Assembly: GCA_036268485.1 (NCBI GenBank)
Contig: DATAUC010000054.1
Coordinates: 1 to 64,000, forward strand
From: Bog-473 sp036268485
Lineage (GTDB): Bacteria; Actinomycetota; Acidimicrobiia; Acidimicrobiales; RAAP-2
Reading direction: 5' to 3'
DNA length: 64,000 bases
In this document: one piece after another, positions 8,006 to 16,801 of the stretch
Layout: each line of letters begins with the position of its first letter
How positions within the stretch are numbered: position 1 is the stretch's first letter
The notes under the pieces: model-generated
What the model saw: only the letters and a program-made list of their open reading frames with translations
Databases searched by the model: none
Told to the model about the DNA's origin: nothing
Program-made: the position numbers and the translations under genes

Positions 8006-8839
8006 ATGGCCACTCTGACGCACCCTTTGAGCGAGGATTTTTCTTGGACCAGCGTGTCACGGTCGCTGGGTTGCCTGACGCCGGAGCAGGCGGCGTCCTA
8101 CGACGAGTTCGGCTACTTCGTCATGGAGGATGTCTTCGATGCGGCCACCATGTCGGAGGTCTTGGCGGAGATCGACCCCATCGAGCGAGAGTTCGAGGAC
8201 CTGCTCCGTAAGGACGGCGGCACGGCCTTTATTGCCCGGGCCGACGAGATCACCTTCAGCACCCACCTGGTGGCGCGCTCAGAGCGATTACGCCACTTCG
8301 TGTCGTCGTCGCCTCTCACCGATGTGTGCGCCGACCTGATCGGGCCAGACGTCCGGCTCTACTGGGACCAGGCCGTCTACAAGAAGCCGGGGGCCGCGGT
8401 GTCGTTTCCGTGGCATCAAGACAATGGCTACGCCTTCGTGCTCCCGCAGCAGTACCTGACGTGCTGGATCGCCCTGACCGATGCCACCGAGGAGAACGGG
8501 TGTCCGCAGGTGCTGCCCGGCGTGCATCACCAAGGGACGCTGCGCCACCGCCTGTCAGAGACCGGGCTGATCTGCTTCGACGAGTCGTCTCCGGAAGTGC
8601 AAGCGGCCGTGACGGCGCCCGTGCGGGCCGGGGGCATGGTGGTGTTCTCGTCGCTGACCCCGCACTGCACCGGTCCCAACCTCACTCAGGACGTGCGCAA
8701 GGCCTACATCGTGCAGTACGCCCCCGAGGGCGCCTACGTCTTGGCCGGCCAGACCCGGGCTGAGTTGGTCGAAGTTCCGGCCACGGCACCGGAGCGACAG
8801 TTCCCCGTACTCGTCGGTGGACGAGCGGTAGTGGACTAA
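8006..8839 (+). CDS. Phytanoyl-CoA dioxygenase (PhyH) family protein
   Basis: This 277-residue Fe(II)/2-oxoglutarate dioxygenase has the iron ligands in place: His137 and Asp139 in WHQDNGY, and His220 in TPHCTGPN. Arg231 (VRKAYI) is placed to bind 2-oxoglutarate. PhyH enzymes hydroxylate small molecules or lipids; bacterial members act on antibiotics, ectoine or quorum lipids, so the substrate is unknown. The gene is divergent from the hydrolase-peptidase-TetR operon and shares its promoter region, so it may be co-regulated. Confidence 0.88.
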   Translation: MATLTHPLSEDFSWTSVSRSLGCLTPEQAASYDEFGYFVMEDVFDAATMSEVLAEIDPIEREFEDLLRKDGGTAFIARADEITFSTHLVARSERLRHFVSSSPLTDVCADLIGPDVRLYWDQAVYKKPGAAVSFPWHQDNGYAFVLPQQYLTCWIALTDATEENGCPQVLPGVHHQGTLRHRLSETGLICFDESSPEVQAAVTAPVRAGGMVVFSSLTPHCTGPNLTQDVRKAYIVQYAPEGAYVLAGQTRAELVEVPATAPERQFPVLVGGRAVVD

Positions 8840-8867
8840 GCGATCAGACCGACCTCTGCATCACCTC

Positions 8868-9236
8868 ATGTCAATCCCTGCCAAGGTGGATGGCATGGAG
8901 CCAGTCGAAATTGGTGCGTTCGAATCATTGGTGGCGGCAGCTCTGGCGACGATCCCGGAAACACTGCGCTCTGGAATGGAGAACGTGGCCATCATCATTG
9001 ATGACGAGAGCCCGCCCGGCCGGCTCTTTGGACTGTACGAAGGGATTCCGCTGACCAAGAGGGGAACCTATGCCGGGGTCAGTCCCGACCGAATCACTCT
9101 CATTCTGGCCACCATCTGTCGGTCCGTCGAGACAATGGAGGACTTAGCGACCAGGGTTCGAGTGACGTTGCTGCATGAGGTCGGACATCACTTCGGGATC
9201 GGTGAGGCCCGCCTGCATGAACTCGGCTGGTCATGA
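8868..9236 (+). CDS. Small zincin-like metallopeptidase
   Basis: This 122-residue protein has the zinc-protease motif HEVGHHFGIGEARLHELGW near its C-terminus: His103, Glu104 and His107 form HExxH. The arrangement, length and N-terminal helix match the small actinobacterial zincin family (Pfam Zincin_1). The role of these proteins is unknown. Start ATG 8868 is used; ATG 8895 (MEPVEIGAFE) is a plausible shorter start. It lies 28 bases after the dioxygenase and may share its transcript. Confidence 0.82.
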   Translation: MSIPAKVDGMEPVEIGAFESLVAAALATIPETLRSGMENVAIIIDDESPPGRLFGLYEGIPLTKRGTYAGVSPDRITLILATICRSVETMEDLATRVRVTLLHEVGHHFGIGEARLHELGWS

Positions 9237-9266
9237 GATCACGCGGAGCACTGCACGGCTGACTAT

Positions 9267-10148
9267 TCAGCCTCTACGAATCTGCTCCGAGAGCACCTTG
9301 GCGAAGCGGGCCGCGGCGTCCGGAGCGGTCTCCATGAACAGGGCGGGGTCCAGCAGTTCGAGTTCCAAGACGGCGGGTGAACTGTCGGCCCTGGGAATCA
9401 GATCGACCCGGGCGTAGGTGGTGGGACCAAAGAGGTCTTCGGCCACGCGGAGGGCGGCCCATGCCACACCGAGGTAGGCGTCCGTCGGTTCGGCCACGCC
9501 GATCCGCTCGTTGCGGAAGAGCTCGGACTGCACGCCCGCTCCCGACTGCAGCAAGGCGCCCTTGCTGATGGCATGGCTGTATTGCGAGCCCAAAAAGATG
9601 AGACCCATCTCGCTGAGTTCGTCGACCTTGGACTGGTAGGGCTGGATCATGGCCGTGCGGCCGACAGCGGCCAGCGCGGCCAGATGGGCCCGCGCCGCGT
9701 CGTGCTCATTGTCCCCGTAACGGGCGGTCTGGTAGCCGCCGCCCGAGATGGTCGGCTTGACGACGAATTCCCCCTCTGGGAGAGGCGCTTGGGGGTCGGT
9801 GGGGTCGACCCAGGTGGTGGGCACGATGGGGACACCGGCGTCGGCCAGCACGGAGAGATAGCGCTTGTCTATGTTCCAGCGCAGGGTGGCGGGGGAGTTG
9901 GCCAGGGTGACATCGGCCGCCACGCGGTCGGCCCAGGCTAAGAATTCGTCGGGACGTTGGATGTTGTCCCAGGCGCCTTCGGCGAGCACCAGGTCGTAGG
10001 TGTGCCAGGGCGAGGACGGATCGCTCCACACTTCGGTGCGGGCGAAGACGCCTTCTGCCTTGAGGGCGTTGCGCAGGAGCGGCCAATCGTCCCGCAGATC
10101 GGGATAGGCGGCCGAAGCGGCGATGGCCAGCCTCTTTGGGCGGGCCAC
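9267..10148 (-). CDS. ATP-grasp domain protein at the end of the peptide-transport operon
   Basis: This 293-residue protein has an ATP-grasp layout: an N-terminal preATP domain, then EFVVKPTISGGGYQTARY (ATP-binding lysine and glycine loop). ARVDLIP and a LELELLDPALF strand carry the Mg-binding acids. ATP-grasp enzymes of this size join an acyl group to an amine, for example peptides, D-cycloserine or cyanophycin-like ligations; the substrate here is not evident. The GTG start overlaps the stop of the upstream transporter ATPase gene by one base (TAGTG). It is therefore the fifth and last gene of the dppBCDF-type operon, which hints that its substrate or product is a transported peptide. Confidence 0.78.
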   Translation of the reverse strand: MARPKRLAIAASAAYPDLRDDWPLLRNALKAEGVFARTEVWSDPSSPWHTYDLVLAEGAWDNIQRPDEFLAWADRVAADVTLANSPATLRWNIDKRYLSVLADAGVPIVPTTWVDPTDPQAPLPEGEFVVKPTISGGGYQTARYGDNEHDAARAHLAALAAVGRTAMIQPYQSKVDELSEMGLIFLGSQYSHAISKGALLQSGAGVQSELFRNERIGVAEPTDAYLGVAWAALRVAEDLFGPTTYARVDLIPRADSSPAVLELELLDPALFMETAPDAAARFAKVLSEQIRRG

Positions 10149-11098
10149 TAGCTACCGATGGGGAAGTGACAGGCCACCTGGTGGCCCGGTGCGATCTCTC
10201 GCAGTTGCGGAACATCGCGGGCGCAACGTTCCTCGGCCCGGGGGCAGCGGGTCCGGAAGCGGCAGCCCGACGGCGGGTTGATCGGGCTGGGGGGCTCGCC
10301 GGCCAGGATCACCGGCGTGCGGGTGGCTTCGGGGTCGGGCTCGACGGCGGAGGACAAGAGGGCCGCCGTGTAGTGGTGGGCCGGCGCCTCGTAGAGCGTG
10401 TCGGCGGGGGCGATCTCGCACAGGCGGCCCAGATACATGACGGCCACCCGGTCACTCACGTTCTTGACCACGGCCAGGTCGTGGGCGATGAAGAGCACGG
10501 TCAGATCGTGGGCCGCCTTGAGGTCCTCGAGCAGGTTGAGGATCTGGGCCTGGACCGAGACGTCAAGGGCGGACACCACCTCGTCGCAGACCAGCAGTTT
10601 GGGTTGGAGGACCAGGGCGCGGGCAATGCTGATGCGTTGGCACTGGCCACCGGAGAACTCGCGGGGTCGTCGACCGCCCGCCACCTTGGGATCGATGCCG
10701 ACGGACTCGAGCATGGTGTCGACGGTGGCCCGGCGCTCGGCCGGGGTGCCGATCTTCCAGATATTGAGGGGTTCGGCCACGATGTCGCTGATGCAGCGGC
10801 GCGGGTTGAGCGACGACACCGGATCCTGGAAGATCATCTGGACCTTGGTGCGCACGTTGCGCAGCTCGGACCGGCCCAGCGCGGTGAGCTCGGTGTTGTC
10901 GAAGGTGATGGTGCCCGAGGTGGCTTTCTCCATCTGGATGATGGCTCGTCCCGTCGTCGACTTCCCGCAGCCGGACTCGCCGACCAGGCCCAGCGTCTCA
11001 CCAGCACTGAGGTCGAAACTGACACCGGCCACCGCTTGCACAGTCGAATGGCCCTTGGTGAAGGAGACGTGCAGATCGTCGACGCTGAGCAGGCTCAT
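10148..11098 (-). CDS. Peptide ABC transporter ATPase, DppF/OppF type
   Basis: This 316-residue ATPase of an oligopeptide/dipeptide-type ABC transporter has Walker A GESGCGKST, signature FSGGQCQRISIA, Walker B LLVCDE, and the C-terminal Cys-containing OppF tail (GCRFRTRCP). The glutamate after the Walker B aspartate is present. The ATG at 11098 overlaps the upstream oppD stop by 4 bases; the longer reading to 11206 lies inside oppD and is rejected. It works with the OppD-like ATPase as a heterodimer on the inner face of the membrane. Confidence 0.93.
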   Translation of the reverse strand: MSLLSVDDLHVSFTKGHSTVQAVAGVSFDLSAGETLGLVGESGCGKSTTGRAIIQMEKATSGTITFDNTELTALGRSELRNVRTKVQMIFQDPVSSLNPRRCISDIVAEPLNIWKIGTPAERRATVDTMLESVGIDPKVAGGRRPREFSGGQCQRISIARALVLQPKLLVCDEVVSALDVSVQAQILNLLEDLKAAHDLTVLFIAHDLAVVKNVSDRVAVMYLGRLCEIAPADTLYEAPAHHYTAALLSSAVEPDPEATRTPVILAGEPPSPINPPSGCRFRTRCPRAEERCARDVPQLREIAPGHQVACHFPIGS

Positions 11099-12111
11099 GA
11101 GGGGACCGTGACCTTGGTCGAGGCCGGTGTGTTCAGCGGGAACCAGCAGGCGTAGCTGTGGCCCGGGTCGTCGCTCAACACGAGCGGCGGCTTCTCGTTG
11201 CGGCACTTGTCTTGGGCGTAGGGGCAGCGTGGCGCGAACGGGCAGCCGGCCGGCGGTGCGATGAGGTCGGGCGGCCGGCCTTCAATGGCGTGCAGCCGGG
11301 TGTGGCTCGGGTTGGCGATGCGCGGCATGGAACGCAGCAGGGCCTCGGTGTAGGGCATCTTCATCCGGGAGAACAGGACGTTGGTCGGGGCCCGCTCGAC
11401 CACGTTGCCGGCGTACATGACGATGATCTCGTCGGTGCGGGTGGCCACCACGCCCAGGTCGTGGGTGACCAGGATCATGGCCATCTGGCGCCGGAAGCGC
11501 AGCGTGGTCAGCAGGTCGAGGATCTGCGCTTGCACGGTGACATCGAGGCCGGTCGTCGGTTCATCGGCCATGAGGAGGCGTGGGGCGCAGGCCAGTGCGA
11601 TGGCGATGATCACACGCTGGCGCATGCCGCCCGAAAGCTGGCCCGGGTAGGCGTTGAACCGTTCCTGGGGTGAAGGGATGCCGACCTGGGTCAGCAGGGA
11701 GATGGCCGTCTCCTTGGCCTCATGGCGCCCCAGCTTGAGATGCAGCTTGAGCGGCTCGGTGATCTGTTGGCCGATGCGCAGCACCGGGTTGAGCGACGTC
11801 ATCGGGTCCTGGAAGACCATGGCGATCTGGGTGCCCCAGAGCTTGCGCAGCTCGTCGTCGGGCGCGTTGAGGATCTCCTGGCCGCGGTAGCGCACCGACC
11901 CGGTCTGGGTGGCGGAATGCCGCGGCAGCAGGCCCATGATGGCGCGCGACAGCACGGTCTTGCCCGAGCCTGACTCGCCCACGATGCCCAGCGTCTTGCC
12001 CTGTTCGAGGGCCAGCGAGACACCTTGCACGGCGTGCAGGGTGCCCCGCGGCGTGGCGAACGAGACCTGGAGGTTGTCCACTTCCAGCAGGATCGGGTCG
12101 TCGGGGCTCAC
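11095..12111 (-). CDS. Peptide ABC transporter ATPase, DppD/OppD type
   Basis: This 338-residue partner ATPase has Walker A GESGSGKT, signature LSGGMRQRVIIA, Walker B LLMADEPTTGLD and the C-terminal oligopeptide motif GCPFAPRCPYA. In OppD relatives the cysteines of this tail can bind an iron-sulfur cluster. The start is the GTG at 12111, which overlaps the upstream permease stop as GTGA. A much longer in-frame reading to 12918 only shadows the permease gene. Confidence 0.92.
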   Translation of the reverse strand: MSPDDPILLEVDNLQVSFATPRGTLHAVQGVSLALEQGKTLGIVGESGSGKTVLSRAIMGLLPRHSATQTGSVRYRGQEILNAPDDELRKLWGTQIAMVFQDPMTSLNPVLRIGQQITEPLKLHLKLGRHEAKETAISLLTQVGIPSPQERFNAYPGQLSGGMRQRVIIAIALACAPRLLMADEPTTGLDVTVQAQILDLLTTLRFRRQMAMILVTHDLGVVATRTDEIIVMYAGNVVERAPTNVLFSRMKMPYTEALLRSMPRIANPSHTRLHAIEGRPPDLIAPPAGCPFAPRCPYAQDKCRNEKPPLVLSDDPGHSYACWFPLNTPASTKVTVPS

Positions 12112-13016
12112 AGCTTCACCTCGGTCACATCGAAGTGGGAGCGCAACTTGTCGGCCACCACGTTGAGGGCGAAGAGGAGGGAGAACATGGCTCCCGCCGG
12201 GAAGATGACCAGCCACGGGTTGTTCTGCCCCTTGCCGCCGGCCAGCAGGGAGGCGCTTTCGTTGAGCATGTTGCCCCAGCTCGGGATGGGCGGCTGGACG
12301 GACAGCCCCAGGAAGGCCAGGGTGCCTTCGGTCACGATGATGGTGGCCACGGCGATGAGCCCGAACGAGATGATGGTGGGCAGGATGTTGGGCAGGATCT
12401 CGCGGGCCAGGATCCGGGTGTCGCTGGCGCCGAGCGCCTTGGCGGCCAGCACGAAGTCGCGGGTGGAGTACGACAGCGTGGCCGCCCGCACGACACGGAA
12501 GATGAGGGGGCCCGAGAAGACGCCGATGATGATGGTGATCTTCCAGAGGTCGTGACCCCAGAAGGCCACGATGGAGAGCACGCCCACGATGGCCGGGAAG
12601 GCCAGCAGCACGTAGGAGGTGGTGTTCAAGAAGGTGTCGACCCGGCCCCGGCGGTAGCCCGAGATCATGGCCGGGACGCCGCCCAGGATGAGGCCGAGCA
12701 GGGCACCGCCGAACCCGACCACGAGCGAGACCCGGGAGCCGAAGATCAAGCGGCTGAAGATGTCGCGGTTCAGGTCGTCGGTGCCGAGCAGGTGGCCCCA
12801 GCCCGGCCCGGCGTTCTGGGGGGCCGAGTAGTTCTGGAAACTGGGGTTGGGCAACGGCAACAGGTTGGCGATGATGGCGATGAGGATGATCAGGCCGATC
12901 CATCCGACGCAGATCCAAAAGAGCGGGCCGAGCCGCTTCTTCTCGGGCGGCTCCTCTATATGGGGGGCCAGGAGGACCGATTCGGGCCCGAATGAGGAGC
13001 GAAGCGTTTCAGTCAC
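12108..13016 (-). CDS. Peptide ABC transporter permease, DppC/OppC type
   Basis: This 302-residue membrane permease has the OppC N-terminal domain with one early TM segment and LLGTDDLNRDIFSR(L). Five further TM helices follow, with the cytoplasmic EAA loop RAATLSYSTRDFVLAAKALGAS. The start is GTG 13016, preceded by AGGA; it overlaps the dppB stop by 8 bases. The TTG at 13055 is a weaker alternative. It pairs with the DppB-like permease to form the channel. Confidence 0.92.
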   Translation of the reverse strand: MTETLRSSFGPESVLLAPHIEEPPEKKRLGPLFWICVGWIGLIILIAIIANLLPLPNPSFQNYSAPQNAGPGWGHLLGTDDLNRDIFSRLIFGSRVSLVVGFGGALLGLILGGVPAMISGYRRGRVDTFLNTTSYVLLAFPAIVGVLSIVAFWGHDLWKITIIIGVFSGPLIFRVVRAATLSYSTRDFVLAAKALGASDTRILAREILPNILPTIISFGLIAVATIIVTEGTLAFLGLSVQPPIPSWGNMLNESASLLAGGKGQNNPWLVIFPAGAMFSLLFALNVVADKLRSHFDVTEVKL

Positions 13017-13956
13017 GGGCGATCCTGGGGTCGACGATGGTGAAGATGAAGTCAACCAGGAAATTGAGCAGCACGATGGCCACCGCCACGAAGAGCGTGA
13101 TGCCCTGGACCACGGTGTAGTCGTCCTGGTTGGTGCTCGAGATGAGCTGGAAGCCGAGGCCCGGGAGTTGCAGGAGCAGCTCGACCACGAAAGTGCCGGC
13201 CAGCAGGCCGCCGATGGTCACGCCGACCGAGGCCAGGAAGGACACCGACGACGGCCGCAGCGCGTGCCGCCACATGATGCGGCGGTCGGACAGGCCCTTG
13301 GAGCGGGCCATGGTGATGAAGTCCTCCTGCAAGGTGGCGATGAGGTCGTTACGGAGCAAGCGGAAGTACAAGACGATCGATCCCATGGCCAGCACGATGG
13401 AGGGCAGGAGCATGGTGTGCAGGTTCGACCAGAAGTTCTGCGAGATCGGTACGTAGGAGGCCGGGCCCGGGAAGACATGCCACTGCACGGCGAAGAGGAG
13501 CACGAAGACGGGGGCGATGACGAAGGGTGGCAGGGCCAGCATGCCGAAGGTGGTGCTGTTGGCCACCTGGTCGAACAGTTTGTTGGGTCGGCGTGAGGCC
13601 GTCATGGCCATGGGGAAGGCCACCAGGAAGGCGATGAGCTGGGAGATCACGATGAGCTCGACGTCCACCGGGAACGACTGCTTGATGATGCTGACCGTCG
13701 TCTGATGCGTGGTGAAGGACTGGCCCAGATTGCCCTGGAAGACGTGGCCGATCCAGATGAAGTACTGGTCGATGAGCGGCTTATCGAGGCCCAACTGGTG
13801 GTTGAGGATGGCGGCGTTCTGCGCCGTGTCGTTGGGACCGAGGATGGTGACGGCCGGATTTCCGGGGAGCAGGTGAACCAGGAAGAAGGAGGCCACCGAG
13901 ACAAAGAAGATGATGATGATGAGCAGTACAACTCGTTTAGCGATGTACTTGACCAT
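13009..13956 (-). CDS. Peptide ABC transporter permease, DppB/OppB type
   Basis: This 315-residue permease, first gene of the operon, opens with MVKYIAKRVVLLIIIIFFV and the family motif LLPGNPA. Six TM helices and the EAA loop (FITMARSKGLSDRRIMWRHAL) follow. The ATG at 13956 has a strong ribosome-binding site (GGGGGAAGG) and is preferred over longer readings. No solute-binding protein gene lies in the operon. A family-5 binding lipoprotein is encoded at 56375-58198 and could serve it, but that link is only inference. Confidence 0.93.
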   Translation of the reverse strand: MVKYIAKRVVLLIIIIFFVSVASFFLVHLLPGNPAVTILGPNDTAQNAAILNHQLGLDKPLIDQYFIWIGHVFQGNLGQSFTTHQTTVSIIKQSFPVDVELIVISQLIAFLVAFPMAMTASRRPNKLFDQVANSTTFGMLALPPFVIAPVFVLLFAVQWHVFPGPASYVPISQNFWSNLHTMLLPSIVLAMGSIVLYFRLLRNDLIATLQEDFITMARSKGLSDRRIMWRHALRPSSVSFLASVGVTIGGLLAGTFVVELLLQLPGLGFQLISSTNQDDYTVVQGITLFVAVAIVLLNFLVDFIFTIVDPRIARD

Positions 13957-14003
13957 CCCTGCCTTCCCCCTTTCCTTGGCTGGCGCCCCCCCGGCGGCGG
14001 ATG

Positions 14004-14027
14004 AGCCTAGACCCAGTGTCCTACCAT
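14004..14027. promoter_or_regulatory. Divergent promoter region, dppB operon and glycan cluster
   Basis: On the plus strand TACCAT (14022-14027) lies 8 bases before the ATG at 14036, giving a leaderless start. On the minus strand TAGGCT (14009 to 14004) lies about 48 bases before the dppB ATG, giving a leader that holds its ribosome-binding site. The two operons are divergent within 79 bases. Confidence 0.4.
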
Positions 14028-14035
14028 GTCGCCGC

Positions 14036-15619
14036 ATGTCCGACGAGGTTCCCCAGCTAACAGGCCGTCTGCGTACGGTAGCCATTGTGGCCGTCGGCCT
14101 GGTGGTCGTGGCCGGTGTGGTCCTCCGCTTCTTGACGCATTCGGGGTTGTGGCTGGACGAGGCGCTGACCGTGGACAGAGCCCGGCTCCCCATCAGCGCC
14201 ATCGCCGGCTCGGTCCGGCACGACGGCGCGCCGCCCCTCTACTACTACCTGTTGCATTTCTGGATGCGTCTCTTCGGGCAGTCGGATCTGGCCACCCGCT
14301 CCCTGTCCGGGGTGATCGGCGTCCTGACCCTTCCCGTGGCCTGGCTGGCCGGCAATCGCTACGGCGGCCGGACGGTGGCCTGGGTCACGCTGGTCCTGCT
14401 GGCCAGCGCACCCTTCGCCGTCTACTACTCCACCGAAGCCCGCATGTACGCGCTGGTCATCCTGCTGACTGGGTGCGGATTCCTGGCCCTGCACCGGGCC
14501 CTGGCCGCGCCCAAGCCGGGCAACCTGGTGGCGCTGGCCGTGGTGACCGGTGCGCTGCTCTACACCCAGTACTGGGCCCTCTACCTGGTGGCCATGGCGG
14601 GCCTGTGGCTCTTGGGCCTGGCGTGGTGGTCCCACCACAAGGCGCCCGACGGAGAGGACTGGAAGCAGCCGGTGCCGGCCTTCCTGGCCGTCGTGGTCGG
14701 GTGCCTCACCTTCGTGCCGTGGATCCCCAGTTTCTTGTACCAGTCGGCCCACACCGGGACCCCCTGGGCCGCCCCGCCCAACTTCGCCGCCGTCATCAAC
14801 GCCGTCACCGGGTTCACGGCCAACCAGGGTTCGTTGAGCTCGGTGGGGACCGACCAGGGCCGGTTGCTGGCGCTCGTCTACTTCGGCATGTTCGCCCTGG
14901 CCCTCTTCGGCATCGGCCGCACCCGGCGCATCATCGAGCTGGACCTCAAGACCCGGTCCGAAGCCCGGGGCCTGTCCTTCACCGTGGTGGGGACCCTGTT
15001 TGCCGCCATTGCCGGCGGCATCCTGACCACCAGCGCCTTTTCCCCCCGCTACGCCTCGGTGGTCTTCCTGCCCCTGCTCATGTTGGTGGCGCTGGGTACC
15101 ACCACCCTGCTCGACCCGCGGGTGCGCTACTTCTTCGTGGCGGTGGCCGTGGTGGCCGGGATGATCGGCGCCTTCCAGAACATCAACACCCAGCGCACGC
15201 AGGCCACCAAGGTGGCGGCCGTCATCAACGTCCAGGCCAGGCCGGGCGACATCATCGCCTACTGCCCCGACCAGTTGGGGCCGTCGGTCTACCGGGTCAC
15301 GGCGCACAACGCGCACTACAAGGAGACCACCTTCCCGCGCGGGACCGGCCCCGCCCTGGTCGATTGGGTCGACTACGCCAAGACGGTCCATCACGCCAGT
15401 CCCACCGCCTTTGCCGCCACCCTGGTGGCTGACGCCGGGACCACGCATCACATCTGGCTGGCCTGGGATCCGGGCTACCAGACCTACGGCATCAAGTGCG
15501 ACACGCTGGCCTCCGCCTTGTTGAACACACCGAAGCTGGGCGGCCGCAATTGGGTCACCAACAGTCCGAAGCACTACTACGAGCCCATGAACCTGACCGA
15601 GTTCGCGCCGGAGAAGTGA
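14036..15619 (+). CDS. GT-C membrane glycosyltransferase (GT39/PMT-like)
   Basis: This 527-residue polytopic membrane protein has the GT-C pattern of polyprenol-phosphate-sugar transferases. A first TM helix is followed by the acidic loop GLWLDEALTVDRARLP, then HDGAPPLYYYLLHFWM (a PPLYY motif typical of GT39/GT83-like proteins). About 8-10 TM helices and a C-terminal outer domain of about 120 residues follow. Such enzymes move a sugar from a lipid carrier to an acceptor outside the membrane. The first gene of the envelope cluster, it overlaps the next gene by 4 bases (GTGA). The sugar and acceptor are unknown. Confidence 0.78.
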   Translation: MSDEVPQLTGRLRTVAIVAVGLVVVAGVVLRFLTHSGLWLDEALTVDRARLPISAIAGSVRHDGAPPLYYYLLHFWMRLFGQSDLATRSLSGVIGVLTLPVAWLAGNRYGGRTVAWVTLVLLASAPFAVYYSTEARMYALVILLTGCGFLALHRALAAPKPGNLVALAVVTGALLYTQYWALYLVAMAGLWLLGLAWWSHHKAPDGEDWKQPVPAFLAVVVGCLTFVPWIPSFLYQSAHTGTPWAAPPNFAAVINAVTGFTANQGSLSSVGTDQGRLLALVYFGMFALALFGIGRTRRIIELDLKTRSEARGLSFTVVGTLFAAIAGGILTTSAFSPRYASVVFLPLLMLVALGTTTLLDPRVRYFFVAVAVVAGMIGAFQNINTQRTQATKVAAVINVQARPGDIIAYCPDQLGPSVYRVTAHNAHYKETTFPRGTGPALVDWVDYAKTVHHASPTAFAATLVADAGTTHHIWLAWDPGYQTYGIKCDTLASALLNTPKLGGRNWVTNSPKHYYEPMNLTEFAPEK

Positions 15620-16743
15620 GGCGGCTGCGCCAGCCCCTGCGAGAGGCCATCGTGCCCTTCCTGGTGGCTCGGGCCATCGTCTTGGGCGCCTTGAGCCTGG
15701 CCCACTTCATCGTCGACCGCGTGAATCCCGCCAACACCGCAGTGGCGGCCCGGGTCCATGAGGGGCTCCTGGGCTGGGATGCCGGCTACTACGAGACCAT
15801 CGCCCGGGTGGGGTACGCCGCCCTGGGCCACCAGTCGCTCCGTTTCTTTCCGGCCGTGCCGCTGCTGACCCACGCGCTGGCCTGGCTCCCGGGGGTGGAC
15901 GACGGGGCCGCACTCATCGTGGTCTCCAATCTGGCCGCCTTGGCCGCCACCATGTTGTTCTTCGTGCTGGTCCGGCGCGAGACGGGTGACCTACCCACGG
16001 CCTGGCGGGCCTTGTGGCTGCTCAGCCTGGCGCCGGCCGCCTTCGTGCTGGTCATGGGCTACGCCGAGTCGACCCTGCTGGCCCTCTCTATCGGCTGCTT
16101 CCTGGCCCTGCGGCCGGGCCGGGCCGGTGTGCGGCCGAATTTCTGGGTGGCCGCCCTCTGCGGGTTCCTGGCCGCCCTGACCCGGCCCGTCGGGGTGCTG
16201 TTGGCCCTGGCCGTGTTGTGCGAGCTGATCCGCTGGTGGACCCGGCTCGGGCGGGGCGAGCGGCTGGTGGGCCTGGGAGCCACCGGAGCCCCCCTGCTCG
16301 GCGTGTTGGCCTTCCTGGCCTGGGCCGATCACGTGGTGGGGGACCTGTGGGCGCCCTTGCGGGTCCAGCTTCAGACGGCGCACCACGGCGGGGTGTCGGA
16401 CCCCTTCGTCACCCTGTTCCACGATGCCCGGGGCGTTCTCCACCACCATGTCGGGACCGCCCTGCACGTGCCGTGGGTCCTGGTGGCGCTGGTCCTGCTC
16501 ATCGTCTGCTGGCGCCGTCTCCCGGCCTGTTACACGGTCTTCGCGGCCGCCACCATGGCCCTGGCTGTGGCCGGTAGCAACCTGGATTCCTTCGAGCGCT
16601 ACGCCCTCAGCGCCTTCCCGCTGACCATGGCCGCCGCCCTGCTCTGCCGGCGGGAGCGGGTGGAGCGGACCGTGCTGGTCCTGCTTCCGGCCGCCCTGGC
16701 CGGATACAGCCTCCTCGCCTTCCTAAACATCTCCGTGCCCTGA
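15616..16743 (+). CDS. PIG-V-like GT-C mannosyltransferase
   Basis: This 375-residue polytopic protein has the signature loop GWDAGYYETIARVGYAALG between TM1 and TM2. It corresponds to the W-D-..-YY..IA..GY motif of PIG-V-type (GPI mannosyltransferase II-like) enzymes. AALTRPVG matches a second conserved segment. Bacterial members are thought to be polyprenyl-phosphate-mannose-dependent mannosyltransferases. GTG 15616 is chosen for its GTGA overlap with the gene before. The donor is an inference from family; the acceptor is unknown. Confidence 0.75.
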   Translation: MRRLRQPLREAIVPFLVARAIVLGALSLAHFIVDRVNPANTAVAARVHEGLLGWDAGYYETIARVGYAALGHQSLRFFPAVPLLTHALAWLPGVDDGAALIVVSNLAALAATMLFFVLVRRETGDLPTAWRALWLLSLAPAAFVLVMGYAESTLLALSIGCFLALRPGRAGVRPNFWVAALCGFLAALTRPVGVLLALAVLCELIRWWTRLGRGERLVGLGATGAPLLGVLAFLAWADHVVGDLWAPLRVQLQTAHHGGVSDPFVTLFHDARGVLHHHVGTALHVPWVLVALVLLIVCWRRLPACYTVFAAATMALAVAGSNLDSFERYALSAFPLTMAAALLCRRERVERTVLVLLPAALAGYSLLAFLNISVP

Positions 16744-16751
16744 CGACCCAG

Positions 16752-16757
16752 TATCCT
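16752..16757 (+). promoter_or_regulatory. -10-like box before the flavoprotein gene
   Basis: TATCCT at 16752-16757 would start transcription near 16764. That gives a leader of about 38 bases with the ribosome-binding site GAGGACAGG just before the ATG at 16802. It may be an internal promoter of the glycan cluster. Confidence 0.35.
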
Positions 16758-16801
16758 GCTGTGGCCCTGGCTGGGGGGCGGGCTACGAGCGAGAGGACAG
16801 G

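Noticed and set aside
12111..12918. Extension of the oppD frame to 607 residues
   Set aside because: The extra part only mirrors the dppC gene in another frame; GTG 12111 with a GTGA overlap is the natural start.
14057..15574. 505-residue open frame on the minus strand
   Set aside because: It is a shadow of the GT39-like gene, rich in His, Gln and Gly, with no recognisable domain.
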